This document shows positions 38,275-48,676 of a stretch of DNA of 64,000 nt, in pieces; position 1 is the stretch's first letter, and the number at the start of each line of letters is the position of its first letter. This DNA comes from Vibrio aestivus (GTDB lineage: Bacteria; Pseudomonadota; Gammaproteobacteria; Enterobacterales; Vibrionaceae). A program made the position numbers and the translations under genes. The stretch spans positions 1 to 64,000 of the forward strand of contig JYJN01000025.1 in the NCBI GenBank assembly GCA_003263845.1, given 5' to 3'. The notes below the pieces were generated by a model. That model was not told where the DNA came from, did not search any database, and saw only the letters and a program-made list of their open reading frames with translations.

Positions 38275-38877
38275 ATGCAGAAGACTATTTTTGTTAGTTC
38301 AATACTATTGATTGGTTTGTTCTCGTCTGCAGTAAACGCAAAAGGTAACCGATACGGTGGCACAATCAGCCAGTTCAGTATTGAGAGTATCGATTACGAA
38401 CAGGGTAAGAGTGGTGAAGCTGATGCTCTACGATATGGCCTAACTTATACACGCCCTATTGACGAGAATAATAATCGGTGGCGTTGGTGGTTTGGTGCTA
38501 ACTATTTGAATGAATCGGTAAAAGCTCCAGACAATGGCGTTTATCAAGAGGTATCGAATTTCGAGTTTCGCGTTGTTCCTCAGTACGCATTAACAAATGT
38601 GTCAATTATTACTCCGTATATCGGCGCAGGTGTGTCATTGGGTTACTCACAGTATTCTCGTCGCTGGGTTGTTGATAATGAAGGTTATAAGTACGGTGAG
38701 CAGCTTGAAGATATTGATCAATTTGAAGTGAGTTTAGTCGGGGCCGTTGGCACTGTTATTAAGTTGGGTAGTAATCCGAATGCTCATTTGCAAGTTATTC
38801 CTCAGGTATCTTATCTCTTCCCAGTCTATAACGATGGCATTGGTGGGTTAGAACTTTCTGTGTCACTACTTTTTTAA
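38275..38877 (+). CDS. Predicted small outer-membrane beta-barrel protein in T6SS cluster
   Basis: This 200-residue protein has a signal peptide (S-S-I-L-L-I-G-L-F-S-S-A-V-N-A). The mature part has alternating aromatic strands (W-R-W-W-F-G-A-N-Y) and ends in a hydrophobic strand L-E-L-S-V-S-L-L-F with terminal Phe, the outer-membrane barrel sorting signal. It resembles 8-stranded OmpW/OmpA-like barrels. It is the first gene of the operon with tagH, tssJ, tssK and tssL. As I recall, V. parahaemolyticus T6SS1 has an equivalent at this place. The upstream 573 bases (37702-38274) are AT-rich and probably hold divergent promoters; no gene is seen there. Confidence 0.65.
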   Translation: MQKTIFVSSILLIGLFSSAVNAKGNRYGGTISQFSIESIDYEQGKSGEADALRYGLTYTRPIDENNNRWRWWFGANYLNESVKAPDNGVYQEVSNFEFRVVPQYALTNVSIITPYIGAGVSLGYSQYSRRWVVDNEGYKYGEQLEDIDQFEVSLVGAVGTVIKLGSNPNAHLQVIPQVSYLFPVYNDGIGGLELSVSLLF

Positions 38878-38886
38878 GGTTATTCT

Positions 38887-40374
38887 ATGCAATTGAAGCA
38901 GCTTATTCTTGTAGTTGATCGATGTCCTGAAGAATATTTAGGAACAAAGCAGGTTGAGTTACCCGATAGCGGTGGATCAATTGGCCGAAACAATGGTTGT
39001 ACACTAACGTTAATTGACCATAACCGTTTTATTTCCGGTACACATTGTCTGATATCGGTTTATGGAGATACTTACTATCTAAGTGACGTGAGTACGAACG
39101 GTACGTTGATCAATGGGGAGAAAATATTAAAGAATCAACCTGTCTCATTACACGATGGTGATTCAATATCACTCGGACAGTATGATTTCTCTGTTTCATT
39201 TGAATCGATCAGCACCACTGTAGATATAGCTTCTGATATCGCACCTGAACGTGACTCTATTGACCCACTAGTTTCTCTTGGAAAAGCCCCCACTGAATCT
39301 CTTCAAGAATCTCGCGGCGCTTTGGAAGACATGTTTTTGGAAACATCTCAAGCTGAGGATCCTAGTTTAGACCCAGTGACGCATTTACAGTTTTCTATGG
39401 GAGATGACAGTGAGCATTTGATTGCTGATGAACCAGAGTCTCGTGCAAGCAATAATGTCGAGGCTACTTCAGAACCATCCACACAGCAGTGGGTAGATGA
39501 TAGCCTGTCAATTGATTCTGAGTTTGATGTTCCGAATATAATCCCCGAAGATTGGATTGGAAGTACTGGCTCTGCGACTCATGATATCGACTTTGATGCA
39601 TCTGAAAATTCTAACATTCGCTCTGAACGAAAGGGCTCTGTTTCGAGTGATGAGATGCCTCGAAAAGAAGTTGTGTATTCGGAGAGCGCAAACTCGGACT
39701 TAAAAGGCTCAGTGGCTGCGGTAAATGCTCAAAAGGAAAGACCGCATTGGGAAGAAGTGACGCGTCCATTTACTCCAAGCCAGAGTGTGCACGATGTCAC
39801 CGAAGAGCCTCAACGTAAAGAAAGCATCGATTCACCAGCACTGAGCTATGTGGGTAATGCGTCAGAAGATGCAAGACTAGCATTTTTTAAAGGGCTTGGA
39901 ATCGAAGATCCGAGTTTGATTAGTAATAAAGATGAGTTTTACCTTCAGATGGGGACTTGTTTAAGGCTTTGTATTGAGAACTTCCAATCTCAGCTTCAAG
40001 AAGTGGTTGAGGCGAAAGGTGGAGAAGAATCTGAGCTATCTGAGTCTGATTTAACGACCTTGATGCTCACATTAAACCAGCAAAGTCTGTTATCTCCTAG
40101 AGATCTTATCGAGCAAGTAATTGATGAGCTTGAGGAGCATAAATTACATCATCAAAGAGCGACAAAAGAAGCTCTTGATGAACATATGATGCAAATGGAT
40201 CCAAAGGAGTTTGCTAAAGAGGCGAGTTCAGAATCGCGATTTATGACAAAACGCGGTCTTTGGAAAGACTACTGCCGATACTACAACGAGCATGCAAGCT
40301 CAAACAGTACTCAGAGTATCAATACCCTTATCAAGAACAAATATCAAAGGTTGGTGAAAGAAGCTCATGTCTAA
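38887..40374 (+). CDS. tagH: FHA-domain T6SS protein (TagH/Fha)
   Basis: Fha proteins bind phosphothreonine and relay PpkA signals to T6SS assembly. Residues about 25-100 are an FHA domain: G-G-S-I-G-R-N, then I-S-G-T-H-C-L-I, then S-T-N-G-T-L-I-N-G. A long acidic Ser/Pro-rich linker follows (about 110-330) with many potential phosphosites. The C-terminal TagH domain (about 350-495) ends M-T-K-R-G-L-W-K-D-Y-C-R-Y-Y-N. The 3' end overlaps tssJ by 8 bases. Confidence 0.92.
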   Translation: MQLKQLILVVDRCPEEYLGTKQVELPDSGGSIGRNNGCTLTLIDHNRFISGTHCLISVYGDTYYLSDVSTNGTLINGEKILKNQPVSLHDGDSISLGQYDFSVSFESISTTVDIASDIAPERDSIDPLVSLGKAPTESLQESRGALEDMFLETSQAEDPSLDPVTHLQFSMGDDSEHLIADEPESRASNNVEATSEPSTQQWVDDSLSIDSEFDVPNIIPEDWIGSTGSATHDIDFDASENSNIRSERKGSVSSDEMPRKEVVYSESANSDLKGSVAAVNAQKERPHWEEVTRPFTPSQSVHDVTEEPQRKESIDSPALSYVGNASEDARLAFFKGLGIEDPSLISNKDEFYLQMGTCLRLCIENFQSQLQEVVEAKGGEESELSESDLTTLMLTLNQQSLLSPRDLIEQVIDELEEHKLHHQRATKEALDEHMMQMDPKEFAKEASSESRFMTKRGLWKDYCRYYNEHASSNSTQSINTLIKNKYQRLVKEAHV

Positions 40375-40876
40375 AGTGAAAGCCCTTTCCATTTTGGTTA
40401 TCAGCCTGATTATGTCGGGATGTACTATGTGGGGCCAGCTCAAAGAATCAACAGGCCTGACTCCAACAACTTCTTCAATTGAGCTCATTATTGAAGCTGA
40501 TGATGTACTTAATGTGAGGGAAGGGGGACAGTCTTCTCCTGTCATATTAAGGATACATGAGCTCAGTTCTCCAGTACTGTTCAGAAGCTTAGATTTTTTC
40601 GCTTTGTTCGAAAATGATAAGGCCTCTTTGGGTGATGAGTATCTCAAACGTTATGAGTATCAACTTCAGCCCGGAGATTCGATTCATGAAATTATCGAGC
40701 TCACTCCTGAAACAAGAGCGCTGGGTTTCTCTGTCGCATTTCGAAATATCAGTGGTTCCTCTTGGCGCCGAGTCGAGTTAGTTGAAGAAAAAACTGAGTA
40801 TTACCTGAAACTGAAATTAAAAGGTAGTGAGTTAAGTACTGACGCTACTCGTGGTATCGAACAGACTTACTTCTAA
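40367..40876 (+). CDS. tssJ: TssJ, T6SS outer-membrane lipoprotein
   Basis: TssJ anchors TssM to the outer membrane. The 169-residue protein has a lipoprotein signal peptide with lipobox M-S-G-C (Cys at residue 19). The transthyretin-like domain includes P-V-I-L-R-I-H-E-L-S and F-R-S-L-D-F-F-A-L-F. The start lies inside the end of tagH. It is intact and ten bases upstream of tssK. Confidence 0.92.
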   Translation: MSKVKALSILVISLIMSGCTMWGQLKESTGLTPTTSSIELIIEADDVLNVREGGQSSPVILRIHELSSPVLFRSLDFFALFENDKASLGDEYLKRYEYQLQPGDSIHEIIELTPETRALGFSVAFRNISGSSWRRVELVEEKTEYYLKLKLKGSELSTDATRGIEQTYF

Positions 40877-40885
40877 GGATTCAAA

Positions 40886-42211
40886 ATGTCTCTATATAAC
40901 CCTGTAGTTTGGCAAGACGGCATGTTTATGAAGCCGCAACATTTCCAACAACTCGACCGCTCACAGCATAAGTTTAGCGGTTTGTTGAGCGCAAATACGT
41001 CACCTCTTTATTGGGGAGTAAAGCGAATTGAGCTTAACAGTGAATTGCTTGGTCTTGGGAAAATTGGTCTAAGCGGTGTGGAAGGTATTTTGCAAGACCG
41101 AACACCGTTTAAATTGCCTGAATTTGCAGAGCTGCCCGATGTAAGAGAAGTTGATGCAGCTTACACAGACAAGATTGTTTTTTTGTGTTGTCCACTCCCC
41201 TCTGAACGCAGTGAAGTCTTTGGCCAAAAATGGTAGCGGGTCTCGCTATACCATTACGAGCAAGAAGCTATTGATGCCTGCTATGACAGCCAAGACACTG
41301 CTAGCATCTTTGTTGGGCAATTGAACTTCAGACTGATGTTCGATCACGAAGACCGAAGTGCATTTACCTCGATTCCTATCGCCAAAATCTCTGAAGTGAA
41401 ACCCGATGGTAGTGTTGAGTTGGATGAGAACTACATACCAACGTGCATTGATATTAGAGCTTCGAAAGTACTATCTAAGTTCACGACGGAGTTTGCTGCG
41501 ATGTTACGACATCGAGCAGAGACAATTGTGTCTCGATTGGGCGTTGTTGATCAACAGGGAGTTTCGACAGTATCAGACTTTATGTTATTGCAAACGTTGA
41601 ATAGGTATGAGCCTCTTTTCTGGCATTACTCTTCTGCTGAAGGCATTCATCCGGAGTCTTTATTTCAGACCCTTCTGCAAGCGGAAGGCGAGCTCGCTAC
41701 ATTATGCTCAGCGACGAAAAGGCCAAAAGAGTTTACCCAATATAATCATTCCGACCTAACAGGCTGTTTGTCTGAACTGTTGTCTACCTCGAAGATGACA
41801 TTGAGTGTGATGTCAGAGCAACGAGCGATGCCACTTGTGCTTAAAGAGCAAGGCTATGGTATTAGAACTGCGCCTATTTCAGATAGCTCGATCGTTGAGA
41901 AGACCACGTTCATCCTAGCCGTTAAAGCGGATGTGACACTCGATATTCTGCATACTCAGTTTGTGAGTCAGACCAAAATTGGTTCAATTGACAATATTCG
42001 TGACCTAATTAACTTGCAGCTTCCGGGAATTGAAATTAAGCCAATGCCTGTTGTGCCTAGAGCGCTACCATATCATGCGGGCTATACTTATTTTGAACTT
42101 GATAAAGGTTCAGAAGAGTGGCAAGCGCTATCGAATGCAGCCGCGATCGCGATTCATGTTGCAGGCGACTTTAGTAATCTTTCTTTGCAGCTTTGGGCGG
42201 TTAGACAATGA
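40886..42211 (+). CDS. tssK: TssK, T6SS baseplate-membrane adaptor (two compensating indels near 41228 and 41262)
   Basis: TssK links the baseplate to TssL/TssM. The N-terminus V-V-W-Q-D-G-M-F-M-K-P-Q-H-F-Q-Q is the family signature. An in-frame TAG at 41234-41236 interrupts the gene. The frame after it is the same, and reading 41228-41262 with one A fewer and then one C more gives G-Q-N-G-S-G-S-R-Y-T-H-Y-E-Q-E, typical TssK sequence. The stop is thus most likely a product of two compensating read errors. The total (about 441 aa) is normal. The 3' end overlaps tssL by ATGA. Confidence 0.92.
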
Positions 42212-43001
42212 GTTACGTAGACGGTGATGTCACCGTTGTCCTCTATCAGCCGGAACCAGGTAAGCCGATGGAGGTTATGCCCGCTCCGGATTTGTCGCGC
42301 AATATTGCAGTTAAAGACTTATCCATCAACAAAATGGGTGTTAATCCATTAGTCGATCAGTTTAGTTGGTTGATTGCAACGCTATCTTGCTTGCCCTCCA
42401 TCCCTTGGATCGATGATCCTATGCCGTTTAGAGAGCAGGTAGGGCGAGAGATTCGCAAGGGTGAGAGAAAGCTAAATGAGATGGAAGTAGATCGAGCTTC
42501 GGTTCTCGTCATCCGATATTGCTTGTGTGCTGCTATTGATGAAGCTGTTTGTCGTCAGGAGTGGGGGAGCAACAGCAACTGGAGCCAAAATAGCTTACTT
42601 TCAGAGTTTCATAATGAAACGTCTGGAGGTGATAAGTTTTTTACTATCTTGGAAAGGCTAAAAGCAGACCCGCGTAAGTATCGCCACCTGATTGAATTTC
42701 TCTATTTACTTATCCAGCTTGGATTTCAAGGAAAGTATGGGCGCGAGGAGCGAGGCGGAGAAAAGCTTGCAGATATTGCGAGCACGATCTATCGCTTGGT
42801 ACGCGATGATAGACTCGCAGACAACGAAAAGCTGACGTTAGTGACTTAAAAGCGAAGTACTTGAAGAAGCCGCTTAAGAAAGTGATTCCGCCGAAACTCA
42901 TTCTTGGGGTCACAGCGCTGATTTTTTCAGGAATGTATTTAGCGACTTATCTCATTATCGATTCACGCTTCCAACAGCTATTAGAAGTATATCAGCAATA
43001 G
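42208..43001 (+). CDS. tssL: TssL, T6SS inner-membrane protein (DotU; frameshift near 42820)
   Basis: TssL contacts TssM and TssK. The cytoplasmic DotU domain (R-Y-C-L-C-A-A-I-D-E-A-V, then L-I-Q-L-G-F-Q-G-K-Y-G) is followed in another frame by the C-terminal membrane anchor (L-I-L-G-V-T-A-L-I-F-S-G-M-Y-L-A-T-Y). One extra A near 42820 gives D-N-E-K-A-D-V-S-D-L-K-A-K-Y and joins them (about 264 aa). No OmpA-like peptidoglycan domain is present. It is the last gene of the operon. Confidence 0.92.
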
Positions 43002-43021
43002 AATTTTTCCGACTTAGATAT

Positions 43022-43055
43022 AAAAAATGCCGCTACTAACTAGCGGCATTTTTGT
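43022..43055. terminator. Bidirectional terminator between tssL and ald
   Basis: AATGCCGCTA pairs with TAGCGGCATT around CTAAC, with A-rich and T-rich flanks serving both convergent genes. It marks the T6SS/core chromosome boundary. Confidence 0.8.
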
Positions 43056-43070
43056 TGGATCTAAGTTGAA

Positions 43071-44194
43071 TTAGTTAAACATTTCGATCGCAGTTTTAGG
43101 GTCGATGTATTCTAAATCAAAGCTTTCTGCAACTTCTTTACAAGTCACTTTTCCGTGGATAACGTTCAGACCTTCTAAGAAACCTTCATCTTCCAATAGA
43201 GCTGATTTGTAACCTTTGTTCGCGAGCTTCACAATATAAGGCAGTGTTGCATTGTTAAGTGCGAATGTAGAAGTACGTGCTACAGCACCTGGCATGTTTG
43301 CCACACAGTAGTGAACGACATCATCAATAATATAGGTTGGATCAGCGTGTGTGGTTGCATGCGATGTTTCAAAACAACCGCCTTGATCGATAGCAACGTC
43401 AACAACGGCGGCGCCTGGCTTCATTTTAGCGATATGTTCTTTAGTCACTAGCTTCGGTGCCGCTGCGCCTGGGATCAGAACCGCGCCCACTACAAGATCC
43501 GCCTCTAATACGTGTTTCTCGATAGCATCTTCTGTTGAATAAACGACTTTCGCACGGCCTTGGAACTCTTCGTCAAGACGACGTAGCGTGTCGACATTAC
43601 GGTCTAAAATGGTGACATCAGCGCGCAGGCCGACTGCCATACGTGCTGCGTTAGCACCTACAACACCGCCGCGACAACGACCACTTTTGCAGGCTCTACA
43701 CCCGGTACTCCACCAAGTAAAAGACCACGTCCACCGTGAGATTTCTCTAAAGTTTGAGCACCAGCTTGGATAGACATGCGACCTGCGACCTCAGACATTG
43801 GCGCAAGTAGTGGCAAGCGACCCATATTATCTGTTACAGTCTCATATGCTACGCAGACAGCTTTGCTCTTGATTAGCTCATCAGTTTGTGGAAAATCTGG
43901 TGCTAGGTGCAAATATGTAAATAATATTTGCCCTTCTCGAAGCATAGCTCGCTCGACAGCTTGAGGTTCTTTAACCTTTACAATCATTTCTGCTTTGGCG
44001 AAAACCTCAGCAGCAGTAGGAAGAATGGATGCGCCTACAGCGATGTAATCATCGTCTGAAAAGCCGATGCCTGAACCGGCATTGGTTTCTACAAATACTT
44101 GGTGACCATGTGAGATTAGTTCTCTCACACTAGCTGGAATCATACCGACACGATACTCGTGGTTTTTGATTTCTTTAGGTACGCCAATGATCAT
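43071..44194 (-). CDS. ald: Alanine dehydrogenase (frameshift near 43670)
   Basis: Ald catalyses NAD-dependent deamination of L-alanine to pyruvate. The N-terminus M-I-I-G-V-P-K-E-I-K-N-H-E-Y-R-V-G and the catalytic region with L-H-L-A-P-D are canonical. The Rossmann glycine motif is split: one missing G near 43670 converts V-V-V-G-G-G-V-V-G-A into V-V-V-A-A-V-L-stop. Restored length is about 374 residues, as expected. It is divergent from lrp, which likely controls it with alanine. Confidence 0.93.
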
Positions 44195-44350
44195 CCTGAC
44201 TCCTCGTTTTATTTTGGTTGTATTATCTATGTGTAGGGTAATTCTGTCGAATTAATATCTAGTATAGAAGTTAGTTATCAGAATTTGATACTAAATATTA
44301 AGAAGTTGTAGTATATTTTTTTGCAAGGAAGTAATAAGGTGGAATAAAAC

Positions 44351-44845
44351 ATGGCAGACAACTACAAGAAGCCGTCCAAGGATCTAGACCGTATCGATCG
44401 CAATATCTTAAATGAGTTGCAAAAAGATGGTCGTATTTCTAACGTTGAACTATCGAAGCGTGTGGGGCTATCTCCAACACCATGTTTAGAGCGTGTTCGT
44501 CGTTTAGAGCGTCAAGGCTACATTACGGGTTACACTGCGCTACTCAATCCGCAGTACCTTGATGCCTCTCTATTAGTATTTGTTGAGATTACGTTGAATC
44601 GTGGCGCGCCTGATGTGTTCGAGCAATTCAACACAGCGGTTCAAAAATTGGATGATATTCAAGAGTGTCACCTAGTATCAGGTGATTTTGATTATCTTCT
44701 AAAAACTCGTGTATCGGACATGAGTGCTTACCGTAAGCTTCTTGGCGATACGCTATTACGTCTTCCAGGTGTTAATGACACAAGAACCTACGTGGTTATG
44801 GAAGAAGTGAAACAAACCAATCAGCTTGTTATTAAAACTCGATAA
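44351..44845 (+). CDS. lrp: Leucine-responsive regulatory protein Lrp
   Basis: This 164-residue global regulator has the N-terminal D-L-D-R-I-D-R-N-I-L-N-E-L-Q-K-D-G-R, the helix-turn-helix L-S-K-R-V-G-L-S-P-T-P-C-L-E-R-V-R-R-L, and the AsnC domain with S-G-D-F-D-Y-L-L-K-T-R. The high identity to enterobacterial Lrp distinguishes it from the AsnC-type gene in the T6SS cluster. It is divergent from ald and upstream of ftsK. Confidence 0.95.
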   Translation: MADNYKKPSKDLDRIDRNILNELQKDGRISNVELSKRVGLSPTPCLERVRRLERQGYITGYTALLNPQYLDASLLVFVEITLNRGAPDVFEQFNTAVQKLDDIQECHLVSGDFDYLLKTRVSDMSAYRKLLGDTLLRLPGVNDTRTYVVMEEVKQTNQLVIKTR

Positions 44846-44920
44846 TTGCTAGCGCAGTCAGAATAGCTGTCCATATTCTGACGTTAGACAATTGGGTTTT
44901 TGACTTTGATATGGTTAAAT

Positions 44921-44957
44921 CGATCTGAGCGGCTTTTGCCGCTCAGATTGTTTTTAT
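44921..44957 (+). terminator. Terminator of lrp
   Basis: ATCTGAGCGGC pairs with GCCGCTCAGAT around TTTT, followed by TGTTTTTAT. Confidence 0.85.
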
Positions 44958-45023
44958 CTCTTTGTATTTTCGCTATCAACCGTCACAATAGGTTGTTGAT
45001 GCGTAACGAATTCAAGTTGGTGT

Positions 45024-47974
45024 ATGTTTAAGCAGACCAAAAATCTATTAGGCTCATCGAGTTCTAAAGTCGAAACCATTGTGAAAACGGGTCAAGAGTC
45101 TCAGCCTTCTCGTTTATCTGGCCCTCAGCGTCTTAAAGAGTGCGGGCTAATCCTTTCTGTGCTTCTCGCTATGCTCCTGACTGTTGCATTGATGTCTTTT
45201 AGTCCGGCGGATCCTTCGTGGTCGCAGACTGCTTGGGGCGGCGAGATAGAAAATGCGGGTGGTCTTGTCGGAGCCTGGATAGCCGATACTCTATTTTTCA
45301 CCTTTGGCTCATTGGCCTATCCCATTCCTGCGATAGTCGTCGTTTTTGCATGGGTGACTTTAAGGAATCGCAAAGAAGATGAAGCGATCGATCTTATGTT
45401 GTGGGGTACTCGCCTTCTCGGCTTAGTGATTGTTATTTTAACCAGCTGCGGCCTTGCAGATATCAACTTCGATGATATTTGGTACTTCTCGTCAGGTGGC
45501 GTAATTGGTGACGTGTTAACGAGCTTAGCGCTGCCAACATTGAATGTATTGGGTACTACCCTTGTACTTCTTTTTTTGTGGGGAGCGGGTATGACGCTAC
45601 TCACCGGAGTGTCATGGTTAACTATTGTGGAGTGGGTAGGTTCTAGTGCAATTGCCCTATTCACTTCGCTGATCAACAAACTTCGTGGTGAGCAAGATGA
45701 AGTCCATGAACCTGTTCTAAAAGAGCCGGAAGAGGAGAGTGTGACTCAAGAGGAGTTTACGCATCGAGCTCCAGTTATTGGAGACATGGATGAAGCTCCG
45801 TCGAATGAGCCTCGTCGATTCAATATTCACATGCCTGAATCTCATCAGCAGGACCCTATTCAGCCACTCCACGGCCAAGAATCCCAGGTTGAAGAATTAG
45901 CGACAGGAACAAAAGAACAAGACATCGTATTTGCTGATAATCAGCCAGAGCGCGTTACTCAGCTAGAAGCGACAATTGAAGAGCTTGAGGCTGCTGCATT
46001 ATCCGCCGACGATATGTCACTACAAGAAGAGCCTTTAGAGCCACAGATTAAACAACCCCTGGAACACTCTTCTATGCCAGAGCTTTCAGTTTCTGAACTG
46101 GAGGATCTATCCGAGTCGAAGACGGCTGGCCTACCTTGGCAGCAAGAAACAATCGAAGAGACAGAATCTGTCGACCAGGCGCCGATGATTAGTGAAGATA
46201 TTCTTGAGCAGATCACTGAGCAAGCCGAACCTAACCAGCACGTTGAGCCAACGATATCGGACATTGACACTGTCGATATTGAAGAAGTTGTCGAGCCTTT
46301 ATCTGAAAGCGGTGCTTCTAATCAAGGGCAGTGGTTGTAGAGCCGTATGAGCCCGACGACGCACAAGATTCAGATGTCCAAGCGTTTCAGTCAATGGTGT
46401 CTGAGGCACAGTCCAACATGGCTGCAAAACAAAACCCTTTCCTTGTCCAGAAAGAGACAAACCTTCCCAAACCTGCAGAACCAATGCCGACGCTTGAGTT
46501 GCTGTATCATCCGGAGAAGCGTGAGAACTTTATTGACCGTGCTGCCCTTGAAGATATCGCTCGCTTAGTTGAGGCAAAGCTTGCAGATTACAAAATTAAA
46601 GCGGAAGTGGTCGATATTTTCCCTGGGCCAGTGATTACTCGATTCGAGTTAGACTTGGCGCCTGGTGTTAAAGTAAGCCGAATTTCAGGCTTATCGATGG
46701 ACTTAGCGCGCTCTCTATCAGCAATGGCTGTTCGTGTTGTGGAAGTGATTCCGGGCAAGCCATATGTTGGCTTAGAGTTGCCAAATATGAGCCGACAGAC
46801 AGTGTACTTCTCGGATGTTGTTGGTAGTCAGCAATTTATAGATTCTAAATCACCGACTACGGTTGTGCTTGGTCAAGACATAGCAGGTGAAGCTGTAGTT
46901 GCTGATCTATCGAAAATGCCGCATGTTCTTGTAGCAGGTACGACAGGCTCTGGTAAGTCGGTTGGTGTGAACGTCATGATTTTGAGTATGTTGTATAAGG
47001 CGACACCAGAAGAAGTGCGTTTCATAATGATTGACCCTAAGATGTTGGAGCTGTCGATATATGAAGGCATTCCCCACCTTCTGTCTGAAGTTGTGACGGA
47101 TATGAAAGATGCATCCAATGCACTTCGCTGGTGTGTTGGCGAAATGGAACGTCGATACAAACTGATGTCTGCACTTGGTGTACGAAACATCAAAGGCTTT
47201 AACGATAAATTGAAGATGGCGGCAGAAGCTGGTCACCCGATTCATGATCCTCTCTGGCAAGAGGGAGATAGCATGGATCAAGAGCCTCCTTTATTAGAGA
47301 ACCTCCCTTATATTGTCGTTGTCGTCGATGAATTTGCCGACCTGATGATGGTGGTGGGCAAAAAAGTTGAAGAGCTTATCGCACGCCTCGCTCAAAAAGC
47401 TCGGGCGGCGGGTATTCACTTGATTCTCGCGACGCAACGACCATCAGTTGATGTGATTACTGGCTTGATTAAAGCCAATATTCCAACTCGTGTTGCATTT
47501 ACGGTGTCAACGAAAACTGACTCGCGTACAATCCTAGATCAAGGTGGCGCGGAGTCGCTGCTAGGTATGGGTGATATGCTTTACTTGCCTCCGGGTTCAA
47601 GTCACACCACTCGCGTGCATGGTGCGTTTGCGTCCGATGACGATGTTCATGCGGTCGTAAACAACTGGAAAGCACGCGGCAAACCGAATTATATCGATGA
47701 GATCACCAGTGGTGATCAATCGTCGGATACGCTACTTCCGGGAGAGAAACCAGAAGGTGAAGAAGAGATGGACCCGTTATTTGATCAAGTGGTTGAACAC
47801 GTTGTGCAATCACGTCGCGGTTCGGTTTCTGGAGTACAACGGCGCTTTAAGATTGGTTATAACCGAGCCGCTCGTATTGTTGAGCAGCTTGAGGCGCAGG
47901 GTATCGTTAGTGCCCCTGGTCATAATGGTAACCGTGAAGTATTGGCACCCGCTCCGGGGCGTGAGATGAATTAA
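45024..47974 (+). CDS. ftsK: FtsK DNA translocase (frameshift near 46329)
   Basis: FtsK couples cell division with chromosome dimer resolution. Four membrane segments lie in residues about 40-215, followed by an acidic Glu/Pro/Gln linker. The motor domain has Walker [13 protein letters not shown] and Walker [11 protein letters not shown], and the C-terminal gamma domain (winged helix, [22 protein letters not shown]) binds KOPS. One missing G at 46326-46329 (GGG for GGGG) causes the break in the linker; N-Q-G-A-V-V-V-E-P reads on when restored. The total is about 983 aa. ftsK is essential, so the break must be a sequence error. Confidence 0.96.
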
Positions 47975-47992
47975 TTAGATGAATCTAAAAGC

Positions 47993-48023
47993 AAAAGGAG
48001 CATTCATTGAATGCTCCTTTTTT
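47993..48023. terminator. Terminator between ftsK and dsbB
   Basis: AAAGGAGCATT pairs with AATGCTCCTTT followed by a T-run on the plus strand. It lies between convergent genes and may serve both. Confidence 0.8.
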
Positions 48024-48046
48024 GTGTTTGCTAGCTAGAGAGTCGT

Positions 48047-48565
48047 TTATTTACTTTTAGCGAACTGAGCTAGAACAATCACGCCGAGTGCAATAAGGTT
48101 ACCTGCGAAGATAACAACAAGCCATTGAGGCATAGACAGCGACAGGAACTGCCAGACGACTTTGCTGCATTCACCGTAAGCTTCAAATAGCCAAGGGGCC
48201 CATTCGTTAAGTGGTGCCCAATTAGGGAAAGTGACAAACAGGTCACAAGTGGCAAATGGAGAAGGGTTAAATTGGTACCCGACGTGCTCGACAGAAAGCG
48301 ACAAACCTCGGTAGGCGCTGTATCCCCAACCGGCTAAACCTAGCCAACGCACAATCGCATTCTGGGGGGCAATAGCGCCAAAGATAGCGGCACCACCAAT
48401 GCCAAACATAGCGATGCGCTCATAAATACACATCACACAAGGTGGTAGCATCATGACGTGCTGAAAGAACAGGGCTGCAGTCTCAAAGAATACGACGAAG
48501 CCTAACAGCAAAAGCCAGGCAATACGCTGTTTAGAAAAAGTGTTGATGAGAGAAAGGTATTTCAC
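48047..48565 (-). CDS. dsbB: DsbB disulfide-bond oxidoreductase
   Basis: DsbB reoxidises DsbA using quinone in the inner membrane. The 172-residue protein has four membrane segments, the C-V-M-C catalytic pair in the first periplasmic loop (M-L-P-P-C-V-M-C-I-Y-E-R) and the second pair (A-T-C-D-L-F, then Y-G-E-C-S-K) in the second loop. It lies downstream of nhaB, with a terminator between them. Confidence 0.94.
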   Translation of the reverse strand: MKYLSLINTFSKQRIAWLLLLGFVVFFETAALFFQHVMMLPPCVMCIYERIAMFGIGGAAIFGAIAPQNAIVRWLGLAGWGYSAYRGLSLSVEHVGYQFNPSPFATCDLFVTFPNWAPLNEWAPWLFEAYGECSKVVWQFLSLSMPQWLVVIFAGNLIALGVIVLAQFAKSK

Positions 48566-48582
48566 AGATGGGTCCTTGCTAT

Positions 48583-48613
48583 AAAAAAAGCTCTGATAAC
48601 TCAGAGCTTTTTA
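48583..48613 (-). terminator. Terminator of nhaB
   Basis: On the minus strand AAAGCTCTGA pairs with TCAGAGCTTT around GTTA, followed by TTTTTTAT. It separates nhaB from dsbB. Confidence 0.8.
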
Positions 48614-48676
48614 TCTTGGATTAGTTTCACATTCAACTAAAAACTTTGTTGTCAGTCGAATTAGTTTCTAGTCAAA

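Noticed and set aside
41234-41236. In-frame amber stop in tssK as possible stop-codon read-through or recoding
   Set aside because: Two compensating one-base changes around it (an A-run and a C-run) restore typical TssK sequence, so paired read errors explain it better.
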